Notes under the pieces: model-generated
Told to the model about the DNA's origin: nothing
The model's input: the letters and a program-made list of their open reading frames with translations, nothing else
Database searches by the model: none
Shown: positions 28,206 to 34,965 of the stretch, in pieces
Numbering within the stretch: position 1 is the first letter of the stretch
How the letters are laid out: every line of letters begins with the position of its first letter
Source: Rhodocyclaceae bacterium
GTDB lineage: Bacteria; Pseudomonadota; Gammaproteobacteria; Burkholderiales; Rhodocyclaceae
Length of the DNA: 64,000 nucleotides
Reading direction: 5' to 3'
Assembly (NCBI GenBank): GCA_006218025.1
Contig: VBWA01000028.1
Coordinates: forward strand, 1 to 64,000
Made by a program: the position numbers and the translations under genes

Positions 28206-29419
28206 ACCAGATGCTGCTCAATGCACTGCTGCTGGCCCTGCGCGCCATACGCCGCAATCTGATGAGGTCCTTCCTGACGGTGCTCGGCATCGTCATCGGC
28301 GTCGGCGCCGTGATCACGATGGTGACTCTGGGCAACGGCGCGACGCGCATGGTGTCGGACCAGATATCGAGCCTGGGCAGCAATCTGCTGATCCTGAGGC
28401 CGGGACAACAACTCGGCCCGGGGCGGGAAAGTGCCGGCGCGGCGACCTTCCGCCTGACCGACGTCGAAGCTCTGCAAGCGCAGATTCCGTCCCTGCGTGC
28501 CGTGGCACCGGTGGTCGGCAGCCGCGTCACCCTTGTCGTCGGCAGCCAGAACTGGTCGTCGCAGGTGAGTGGAACCAACAATGCCTACTTCACGGCGGGT
28601 AACTGGAAGATCGCCGCCGGCCGAAGCTTCGAAGAGGACGAGGAAACTGCGGGCAAGGCCGTCTGCGTCATCGGCGACACGGTGAGGAAACAGCTGTTCG
28701 GCAGCGCATCGCCCCTGGGCGGCGAGCTGCGCGTCAAGAACTTTACCTGCGTCGTTGTCGGCCTGCTGGCAGCCAAGGGCCAGGGGGCGATGGGGCAGGA
28801 CCAGGACGATGTCGTGCTGATGCCCATTCGTACCGTGCAGCGCCGGCTCACCGGCAACCAGGACGTTTCCACGGTGATGCTGTCGATGCGCGACGGTGCG
28901 AACACCGATCAGGTGATGGTTCAGATCCGTCGCCTGATGCGCGAGCGCCGCAAGCTGGCCGAGAGCGAGGAAGACAACTTCAACGTCATGGACACCAAGC
29001 AGATCGCGGAGACCCTTTCCGGCACCATCCGCACCATGACGGGACTGCTCGGCGCGGTGGCGGCAGTCAGCCTGCTGGTGGGCGGCATCGGCATCATGAA
29101 CATCATGCTGGTGTCGGTCACGGAACGTACACGGGAAATCGGTATCCGTCTCGCCATCGGCGCGCTGGAGCATGAGGTGCTGTTGCAATTCCTGATCGAG
29201 GCCGTGGTGCTCTCCGCGCTCGGCGGGCTGATCGGGATCACGCTCGCCTTCGTCGCCTGTCTCGGGCTCACCGCGCTCATGAACATGCCCTTCCTGTTCA
29301 ATCCCGGCATCAACCTGCTGGCGTTTGTCTTCTCCGCCGTGATCGGCATCGTCTTCGGCTACATGCCGGCTCGCCGTGCGGCAAGCCTGGATCCCATTGT
29401 CGCGTTGCGCTACGAATGA
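28202..29419 (+). CDS. MacB-type ABC transporter permease
   Basis: FtsX/MacB-family permease, 405 residues. TM1 near residues 20-45 (SFLTVLGIVIGVGAVITMV) is followed by the large periplasmic MacB_PCD domain, then three C-terminal TM helices (LGAVAAVSLLVGGIGIMNIM...MPARRAASLDPIVALRYE). This mechanotransmission type couples ATP hydrolysis in the cytoplasm to substrate expulsion through the adaptor and channel. The substrate is not predictable. It is the last gene of the operon, and a duplicated acnB-type terminator follows 11 bp later. Confidence 0.94.
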   Translation: MNQMLLNALLLALRAIRRNLMRSFLTVLGIVIGVGAVITMVTLGNGATRMVSDQISSLGSNLLILRPGQQLGPGRESAGAATFRLTDVEALQAQIPSLRAVAPVVGSRVTLVVGSQNWSSQVSGTNNAYFTAGNWKIAAGRSFEEDEETAGKAVCVIGDTVRKQLFGSASPLGGELRVKNFTCVVVGLLAAKGQGAMGQDQDDVVLMPIRTVQRRLTGNQDVSTVMLSMRDGANTDQVMVQIRRLMRERRKLAESEEDNFNVMDTKQIAETLSGTIRTMTGLLGAVAAVSLLVGGIGIMNIMLVSVTERTREIGIRLAIGALEHEVLLQFLIEAVVLSALGGLIGITLAFVACLGLTALMNMPFLFNPGINLLAFVFSAVIGIVFGYMPARRAASLDPIVALRYE

Positions 29420-29430
29420 ATATCCGGTGT

Positions 29431-29525
29431 CAGTGTAAGTAATGCCGCAAATTGGCGTGTATTTGCCGTAGTACCAGCGCCGACTTCTGAGCAACGCCCT
29501 CGCAGAGCAATCCCCGGGGGCGTTT
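29431..29525 (+). repeat. Second copy of the acnB 3'-end/terminator sequence
   Basis: The block starts CAGTGTAAGTAATGCCGCAA, exactly as at the acnB stop (23562). It then carries the 24-bp motif, GAGCAACGCCCTCGCAGAGC and CGGGGGCGTTTT. It differs by an extra ~13 bp before the motif and by CCCCGGGGG in place of TCTGCGGGGG, which weakens the hairpin. With the first copy it brackets the whole efflux cassette. It still probably ends the efflux transcript. Confidence 0.88.
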
Positions 29526-29572
29526 TCTCTGGGACAATTCGGTCTTGCCAGCACTGACCCTATCGGATTCGA

Positions 29573-29791
29573 ATGCACGCCGAAGACCTGCTCCTTCTGG
29601 TGACCCGCGAAATCCCGTTCGGCAAGTACAAGGGGCGGCTGATCGCCGATCTGCCCGGAAACTACCTGAACTGGTTTGCCCGCGAAGGCTTTCCGCCCGG
29701 GGAGATCGGGCGACTGCTGGCGCTGATGCAGGAGATCGATCACAATGGCCTGAGTGACTTGCTGGCACCGCTGCGTGCCAGCAAGCGCTAA
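29573..29791 (+). CDS. DUF3820 family small protein
   Basis: 72-residue protein with the DUF3820 pattern (TREIPFGKYKGRLIADLPGN, YLNWFAREGFPPGEIGRLL). The family resembles the nucleotide-handling fold of exonuclease-associated modules and has been called QSregVF in Pseudomonas; its activity is not established. It stands alone between the efflux terminator and the sigma-factor operon. Confidence 0.8.
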   Translation: MHAEDLLLLVTREIPFGKYKGRLIADLPGNYLNWFAREGFPPGEIGRLLALMQEIDHNGLSDLLAPLRASKR

Positions 29792-29829
29792 GGGGTTCTT
29801 CCGGCAAATCCTGCGAAGAAGCCGGCAAT

Positions 29830-29854
29830 GGAACTTTCCCGCTGCCCGTTCGTT
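29830..29854 (+). promoter_or_regulatory. ECF-type promoter of the sigma-factor operon
   Basis: GGAAC (29830-29834) and CGTT (29851-29854) are separated by exactly 16 bp, the classical ECF sigma consensus. The surrounding sequence (CAATGGAAC...CCGTTCGTTTAAT) is repeated almost unchanged at 31385-31409. It lies 36 bp upstream of the sigma gene, so autoregulation is likely. Confidence 0.8.
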
Positions 29855-29889
29855 TAATCGACACAGTACCTACGGAGCGGATGACCTGA

Positions 29890-30471
29890 ATGGCGGATGA
29901 CGCGGAAAGCGGCCTGATCGCCCGCGCGCAGGCAGGCGAGCATCGCGCCTTCGCCGTGCTGGTACGCCAATATCAGGATCGCGTCTTTCGCTTCATCCTG
30001 CGGCTGGTCGGCGCGCGCGACGAGGCCATGGACCTGACTCAGGAGACGTTCATGAAAGCCCATCAGGCCTTGCCCGGCTGGCGGCCGGAGGCGCAGTTCA
30101 GAACCTGGCTGTTCCGCATCGCGCACAACACCGCACTCGACGTGCTGCGCCGCCGGCAACGCATCGAGTTCGTCTCCTTCTCCGACCTTCCCGCCGGCGA
30201 GGAAGACCACGCCCTGCCCGACCCCGCGCGACAGCCCGACGAGCGGCTGGCCGACAGTCAGAGCATCGAACTGCTCGAGCGCACGCTGCAGGAACTCCCC
30301 GCCGAGCACCGCGAAATTCTGCTGCTGCGCGAAGTGGAAGACATGTCCTACACCGAAATTGCCGCCACCCTGGGCATCGCCGAAGGCACCGTCAAATCCC
30401 GCATTGCCCGTGCCCGCAGCGCCGCCCTCGCCGGCTACCAACGCCATACCGGAGAACACCGCGATGAATGA
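29890..30471 (+). CDS. ECF RNA polymerase sigma factor
   Basis: Extracytoplasmic-function sigma-70 factor, 193 residues. The sigma-2 region (QDRVFRFILRLVGARDEAMD, LTQETFMKAHQAL, FRTWLFRIAHNTALDVLRRR) binds the -10 element. The sigma-4 region (LPAEHREILLLREVEDMSYT, EIAATLGIAEGTVKSRIARA) reads the -35 element. The stop overlaps the anti-sigma start. Together with the two downstream genes it forms a sigma/anti-sigma/periplasmic-sensor operon. Confidence 0.94.
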   Translation: MADDAESGLIARAQAGEHRAFAVLVRQYQDRVFRFILRLVGARDEAMDLTQETFMKAHQALPGWRPEAQFRTWLFRIAHNTALDVLRRRQRIEFVSFSDLPAGEEDHALPDPARQPDERLADSQSIELLERTLQELPAEHREILLLREVEDMSYTEIAATLGIAEGTVKSRIARARSAALAGYQRHTGEHRDE

Positions 30472-30925
30472 ACAGCCAGCAGCCATGCATGCACCCGACC
30501 TGCCGGAATTGTCTGCCTATCTGGACGGCGAACTCGATGCCGGCGGGCGGCAGCGCATTGCCACCCATCTCGCGGGTTGCGCAACTTGCGCTGCGCATCT
30601 CGCCGAACTGCAGGCCCTTTCCGCCGGTTTCAGGGCGCTGCCCGACGAAAAGCTCGGCTTCGATCTGGCCGGCGTGATCGAAGGCCGCCTCGCTCACCTG
30701 CCCCGCCCGCCCGCCGTGCGCCGCCGCGACTGGTGGTCAGGCCTGCCGGTTGCCATCGGTGCTGCGGCGTCGATTGCCGCCGGCGTCTTCATGGGCTCGA
30801 CCCTGGTCGCCGGCAGTGCCGCCACGGCGCCCCGCATGGCCGCGCTGCGTGTTTTCGATACCATGCCGCCGGGCAATCTGTGCATCGGCCTCGAGTCCTG
30901 CTACGTCAAGGGAAGCGTCAAATGA
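30464..30925 (+). CDS. Zinc-finger (zf-HC2) transmembrane anti-sigma factor
   Basis: 153-residue membrane anti-sigma factor. The cytoplasmic part has the ZAS motif HLAGCATCAAHL (H-x3-C-x2-C) that would hold the sigma factor. A TM helix at about residues 100-122 (VAIGAAASIAAGVFMGSTLV) leads to a short periplasmic tail with two cysteines (LCIGLESCYVKG). The ATG at 30464 overlaps the sigma stop. A periplasmic signal passing through this tail would release the sigma factor. Confidence 0.88.
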   Translation: MNEQPAAMHAPDLPELSAYLDGELDAGGRQRIATHLAGCATCAAHLAELQALSAGFRALPDEKLGFDLAGVIEGRLAHLPRPPAVRRRDWWSGLPVAIGAAASIAAGVFMGSTLVAGSAATAPRMAALRVFDTMPPGNLCIGLESCYVKGSVK

Positions 30926-31377
30926 AACCAAATCACCTGCGCCTTGCGCTTGCGCTGTCCGTCCTCATCAACCTTGGTGTGCTCGGCGCTGTCGCCTACC
31001 GCGCCATGGTGCCGCCCACGGCACCGGCCGCCGGCGAGAGCCTGCCGCGCCACCTGCAACTGAGTGCGGAGCAGCTGCACCGCTGGCACGAATCGGAGGC
31101 TGCGTTCCTCGGACAGCTCGGCACCGGTGCCGACAAGATCCGCGTGCACCGCGACCGCATGATCGGCGCCATCTTCGCCAACACGCCCGATCGAGCGCTG
31201 ATCGACGCCGAGCGCACGGCCATCGCGCGCCTGCAGGACGAGCAGCAGAAGCTGGTGATCGAGCAACTGTTGCGCGAACGCGAACTGCTGCAACCGACGC
31301 AGCGCGAACGGCTCGCCCGGCTGCTGCTGGAACAGCCGGTCGGCCCGTCGACGATCGAGCAGTTGCACCGCGACTAG
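30922..31377 (+). CDS. Periplasmic metal-sensor/Spy-like protein
   Basis: 151-residue protein with an N-terminal TM anchor or signal (LALALSVLINLGVLGAVAYR). It is followed by a helical periplasmic domain of the heavy-metal-sensor (CnrX/ZraP/Spy-like, Metal_resist) kind, rich in HRWHESEAAF, VHRDRMIGAIF and ERELLQPTQRERLARLLL. In CnrX-type systems such a protein senses metal and restrains the anti-sigma complex. It overlaps the anti-sigma stop by 4 bp. The metal ligands cannot be fixed here, but His and Glu are plentiful and Met scarce. Confidence 0.78.
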   Translation: MKPNHLRLALALSVLINLGVLGAVAYRAMVPPTAPAAGESLPRHLQLSAEQLHRWHESEAAFLGQLGTGADKIRVHRDRMIGAIFANTPDRALIDAERTAIARLQDEQQKLVIEQLLRERELLQPTQRERLARLLLEQPVGPSTIEQLHRD

Positions 31378-31384
31378 CGTCAAT

Positions 31385-31409
31385 GGAACATTTCCGCCGG
31401 CCGTTCGTT
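31385..31409 (+). promoter_or_regulatory. Second ECF promoter, upstream of the exported 166-residue protein
   Basis: GGAAC (31385-31389), 16 bp, CGTT (31406-31409), inside the same CAATGGAAC...CCGTTCGTTTAAT frame as the promoter at 29830. This makes the gene at 31484 a predicted direct target of the sigma factor encoded next door. It also means the target is transcribed separately from the sigma operon. Confidence 0.8.
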
Positions 31410-31483
31410 TAATTCAGTGAGGTCCACGCTTCGACGCATAGGGCGCGACGGCGGACATCGCTCAACTGAATGGAGATGAAGAC

Positions 31484-31984
31484 ATGCAACAGCAAACATC
31501 GCGCGTACTGATCGCAATCCTTTTTTCCGCGGGCCTGTCCTTCGCCGCTGCGGCTCACGCAGCGCCAGCGACGCACAAGCACGATGCGCATGCCGATCAC
31601 GGCGCTCCGGCAAGCCTGCAGCTCAATGCCGGCAAGAAATGGGGAACGGACGAGGCGTTGCGCAAGTCAATGGGAAGCATCCGCCAGGCCGTCGAAGCCT
31701 CCTTGCACGATATCCACGAAAACCGCCTGCCGGCCGCAGGTTACGGAGCATTGGCGAGCAAGGTCGAAGGCGAAGTGGCCAACATCGTCGCCAACTGCAA
31801 GCTGGACCCGAAGGCCGACGCGCAGTTGCATCTGGTCGTTGCCGATCTGCTGGCGGGCTCCGACCAGATGGCCGGCAAGGTCAAGAAGGCCAAGCGTCAG
31901 GACGGCGCGGTGAAGGTGATCGATGCGCTTGAGAAATACGCCGCCTATTTCGACGATCCGCAGTTCAAGCCGATTGCTCACTGA
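31484..31984 (+). CDS. Exported His-rich protein, predicted ECF target
   Basis: 166 residues with a cleavable signal peptide (LIAILFSAGLSFAAAAHAAP, cut near residue 28) and a His/Asp-rich linker (THKHDAHADHGAP) that could bind metal. A compact helical domain follows (WGTDEALRKSMGSIRQAVEA, ASKVEGEVANIVANCKLDPK, KVIDALEKYAAYFDDPQFKP). It resembles small periplasmic proteins I have seen annotated as DnrO, but I cannot confirm that and the function is unknown. An ECF promoter precedes it, so it probably acts in envelope or metal stress. Confidence 0.75.
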   Translation: MQQQTSRVLIAILFSAGLSFAAAAHAAPATHKHDAHADHGAPASLQLNAGKKWGTDEALRKSMGSIRQAVEASLHDIHENRLPAAGYGALASKVEGEVANIVANCKLDPKADAQLHLVVADLLAGSDQMAGKVKKAKRQDGAVKVIDALEKYAAYFDDPQFKPIAH

Positions 31985-31989
31985 TCCGG

Positions 31990-33852
31990 TCAGCCGGCGC
32001 CTGGCGCCTTCGTGTCGGGCATCGACCCTGGGCCCGCCAACAGGCCAGGGTCGAAGAAGCGCATGGTGTTGCGACCGGCCGCCTTGGACTGATACATCGC
32101 GAGGTCGGCCTGCTTGATCAGGTGTTCGACGGACTTCCGCTGATCGACAAACAGGGTGATACCGATGCTTGGTGTGCAGTGGTGCTCCTTGCCGACCAGG
32201 ATGTAGAGCCTGTTGAGTGCGACAAGGATCTTTTCTCCGACGGATTCCGCCTGTTGTCTGGCTTCATCGGAATTTTCGCTCAAATCGCCCAGCATCACGA
32301 CGAACTCGTCGCCGCCGAGGCGCGCGGCCGTATCGGCCTCGCGGATGCAGGTCTTGAGGCGCACCGCCACCTCCTGCAGGAGGAGATCGCCGCGGTCGTG
32401 GCCATGCGTGTCATTGAGTTGCTTGAAATCGTCGAGATCGATCAGGAGCAGCGCACCATGATGCCCGCTGCGGGCGCATGTTGCCAGCGCACGCTGCAGC
32501 CGGTCCATCAGCAGCCGCCGGTTGGGCAACTGGGTAAGATCGTCATAGAGGGCCATGTGCCTGATCGCTTCCTCCGCCGCCTTGCGCTCGGTGATATCTG
32601 TCATCGTCGCGACGTAATGCGTCACTACCCGTCCATCGACGTCGCGCACCGCCGCTATCGTCAGCCACTGCGGATAGATTTCACCATTCCTGCGACGGTT
32701 CCATATTTCGCCCTGCCATGATCCGCAGCGATGGATGCCCTCCCACATCGCGGCGTAAAAATCCGCGTCATGGCGCCCCGAACTCAGCATGGTCGGTGTT
32801 TTTCCGATGACTTCCTCGGCAGCGTAGCCTGTCAGTTGTGAAAATGCGCGGTTAACCTTCTTGATCACCTTGTCCGCGTCGGTGACAAGAATAGCCATAT
32901 CCGCCTCGAAGGCGGTCGCAGCAATCCGCAGCTGGATGTCTGCCTGCTTTCGCTCCGTCACATCCCTGGCGACCACGACAACCCGGGAAATTTGGCCCGT
33001 ATTGTCACGAATCACGGCACCGACCGATTCCATCCACCGGATGCTGCCGTCCGGCAGCACGAAGCGGTAATCGCCCTGCTGACCTATCCCTGTCCTTACC
33101 GTGTCGAGGAAAGCCTGCCTGATGCGCGCCCGGTCCTCCTCATGAATCTCGGCAAACGAGTCCGTACCGCGCAGGTCTCTCGCATGACCGAAAAGCCGTT
33201 GATAGGAGGGGCTGTTGTAGATTCGTCGCCCTTCCAGGTCGAGCACCGCAATGAAGTCGCCAAGATTCTCGGCGATCAGGCGGAAGAACTTTTCCTGCTC
33301 GCGCAGGGCCTGTTCAGTCTCTTTTCGTGCCGCGATGTCAGTCACGACCGTGAGGACCACAGACGCCGTTCCTTCGCGTTTCAGCAGCAGCCCATCGAGC
33401 TGGGCGGAGAGACAGGAACCGTCGCCACGCAACAAGCTTGCTTCAAAACTCACCGGGCCTTTGCGCAGCGTCGGCCCGAAAAGGTTCCGGCTCAGCAAAT
33501 CAATGTCGCCGGGTGCCACAAAACGAACGAAAGGCACACCCAGCAGATCTTTCCCATCGATTCTCAACAGTTCCGCGCCCGCTCGATTGACCTGGACAAT
33601 TGCACCCTCCTCGGTAAGTTCGAAATAGGCGCTGGGTGCGAACTCGTAAAGATTGGCGAAGTGATCGCGCGCCGACTCGATCGCAGTCAGCGCGCGCTGC
33701 AACTCCACGATCTGCTGCTCCAGTCGAAGCTGACCGAACGGCGGTTGTGGCCTCGCCGCCTTCAATGAAGTACGCGCGTCGGCCGACCGCTTTCCTGGGC
33801 GGACGCTGTCACGCACGTCCCCGCCTGCTCGCCCCGAGCTGCTGGCTGGCAT
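31990..33852 (-). CDS. PAS-domain diguanylate cyclase
   Basis: 620-residue c-di-GMP synthase. Three PAS/PAC units (about 70-190, 195-320 and 320-445; motifs FAPSAYFELTEEGAIVQVN, NLGDFIAVLDLEGRRIYNS, ADMAILVTDADKVIKKVNRA) precede the GGDEF domain (about 450-610). That domain has an intact active site, RLGGDEFVVMLGD, and DLDDFKQLNDTHGHDRGD. There is no transmembrane segment and no EAL domain, so it is a cytoplasmic synthase sensing a small ligand or redox state. The ATG at 33852 is chosen because longer starts overlap the upstream small gene. It converges on the ECF target gene, with 5 bp between the stops. Confidence 0.9.
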   Translation of the reverse strand: MPASSSGRAGGDVRDSVRPGKRSADARTSLKAARPQPPFGQLRLEQQIVELQRALTAIESARDHFANLYEFAPSAYFELTEEGAIVQVNRAGAELLRIDGKDLLGVPFVRFVAPGDIDLLSRNLFGPTLRKGPVSFEASLLRGDGSCLSAQLDGLLLKREGTASVVLTVVTDIAARKETEQALREQEKFFRLIAENLGDFIAVLDLEGRRIYNSPSYQRLFGHARDLRGTDSFAEIHEEDRARIRQAFLDTVRTGIGQQGDYRFVLPDGSIRWMESVGAVIRDNTGQISRVVVVARDVTERKQADIQLRIAATAFEADMAILVTDADKVIKKVNRAFSQLTGYAAEEVIGKTPTMLSSGRHDADFYAAMWEGIHRCGSWQGEIWNRRRNGEIYPQWLTIAAVRDVDGRVVTHYVATMTDITERKAAEEAIRHMALYDDLTQLPNRRLLMDRLQRALATCARSGHHGALLLIDLDDFKQLNDTHGHDRGDLLLQEVAVRLKTCIREADTAARLGGDEFVVMLGDLSENSDEARQQAESVGEKILVALNRLYILVGKEHHCTPSIGITLFVDQRKSVEHLIKQADLAMYQSKAAGRNTMRFFDPGLLAGPGSMPDTKAPGAG

Positions 33853-34024
33853 ACGCCCAATTGAGGTAGGCGACACGCAACGCGACCAATTCGCGTTGCG
33901 CGTTCGGATCGCCCTGCGAAGCCCTCTCGAGTACCGACTCGAAACGCTTCTCGCTGGCAAAATCCAACTCCACGGCCGAAGTCGCCAGCGGCAGACCGAT
34001 CATCTCATTGAGAGAAGGAATCAT
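33809..34024 (-). CDS. Small protein upstream of the diguanylate cyclase
   Basis: 71 residues starting MIPSLNEMIGLPLATSAVEL, amphipathic and charged in the middle (SEKRFESVLERASQGDPNAQ). It contains no domain I recognise. The ATG is preceded by GAGAGAAGGA-like sequence on the minus strand, and the reading frame overlaps the start of the cyclase by 44 bp, suggesting translational coupling. It may be a real small partner, or the cyclase may start further downstream. Confidence 0.5.
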   Translation of the reverse strand: MIPSLNEMIGLPLATSAVELDFASEKRFESVLERASQGDPNAQRELVALRVAYLNWAYASQQLGASRRGRA

Positions 34025-34223
34025 TTGTCAGATGCCATTTTGCCTTCTGGCCCTTGGCATTTCGGGTCCTTTGCAAATCAGTGGCTCGACATTCCACGCG
34101 CTTCCGGAAATGCCCTCCGGAATACGCAAGCAATCGAGTCAATGCACATTCGACGATACCAGGAACCCGCCAGACAGCGGGCGGCCCAAAATTAGATCAT
34201 TCTGTGCCAACCAGACCAAACGG

Positions 34224-34266
34224 AAATACCGGCAGACAGGTATTTCAGCTACCGCCTTGCCGGTAG
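34224..34266 (-). other. Two adjacent hairpins downstream of the NarL-type regulator
   Basis: AAATACC-GGCAGACA-GGTATTT (34224-34245) and CTACCG-CCTTGC-CGGTAG (34249-34266) sit in the 286-bp gap (34025-34310) between the regulator and the small gene. They could end the regulator transcript. Nothing else is evident in the gap. Confidence 0.45.
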
Positions 34267-34310
34267 TTTCCCGTGTGCATCAGAACGCGATCCGCCAGAT
34301 CGACCAGACT

Positions 34311-34955
34311 TCAGGGCAAGACCAGCCCGGTGCGAATGGCATATTTCGTGAGGTCCACCACGTTGTGCAATTTGAGCTTTCTCATCAGATTGCGGCGATG
34401 AACGTCGACCGTGCTTGGCGAAATGTGCAATTCGTTTGCGATGTCGGGCGCACTCTTGCCTTCGGCAAGCAGGGTTGCCACCTGAATTTCCCGCCGCGAC
34501 AGCGGCTGATCGTCCGGGTCTCCCGACGGGGAGCGTCGGCTGCGCAGGCCGTCGGTCACTAGCGCGGTAACTTGAGGACAGAGATAGCTGCGCCCCTCGA
34601 CCACACTGCGGATACCCTGCTTCAGCTCGGCGCCGGCCGCCGACTTGACGATATAGCCGCGGGCACCTGCATCGAGCATCTGCTGGACGATGCGTCGATC
34701 AAGATAGGTCGACAATGCCAGCACCTTGATCTCCGGATGTATGGCGAGCAGGCGCCGCGTAGTCTCTATGCCTGATTGCCCCGGCAGGGCGACGTCCATG
34801 ACGACGACGTCGGGCAACAGCTCTTCAGCCATTCGCAACGCCGTCTCGCCATCGCCGACTTCTGCGACCACCTGCATGCCTTTGTCCTGCTCCAGCACCG
34901 TCCGCAAGGCCTCGCGCACCATCGTATGGTCATCGACAAGCATGATTCGGATCAT
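34311..34955 (-). CDS. NarL/FixJ-family response regulator
   Basis: 214 residues. The receiver domain has LVDDHTMVREAL, the phospho-acceptor Asp in VVVMDVALPGQSG (about 54) and Lys in GYIVKS (about 105). The C-terminal LuxR HTH reads LSRREIQVATLLAEGKSAPD and ANELHISPSTVDVHRRNLMR. ATG 34955 follows GGAGAG at good spacing. It is 10 bp downstream of a HisKA_3 histidine kinase gene, which is its likely partner. Confidence 0.94.
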   Translation of the reverse strand: MIRIMLVDDHTMVREALRTVLEQDKGMQVVAEVGDGETALRMAEELLPDVVVMDVALPGQSGIETTRRLLAIHPEIKVLALSTYLDRRIVQQMLDAGARGYIVKSAAGAELKQGIRSVVEGRSYLCPQVTALVTDGLRSRRSPSGDPDDQPLSRREIQVATLLAEGKSAPDIANELHISPSTVDVHRRNLMRKLKLHNVVDLTKYAIRTGLVLP

Positions 34956-34965
34956 CACGACTCTC

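Noticed and set aside
28136-29743. 535-codon open frame antisense to the MacB permease
   Set aside because: Low-complexity His/Gln/Arg composition typical of shadow frames; the sense strand encodes a complete permease.
34850-34870. Dispersed motif in the NarL-type regulator
   Set aside because: The sequence encodes VGDGETAL, which is natural in receiver domains; the motif core is mismatched.
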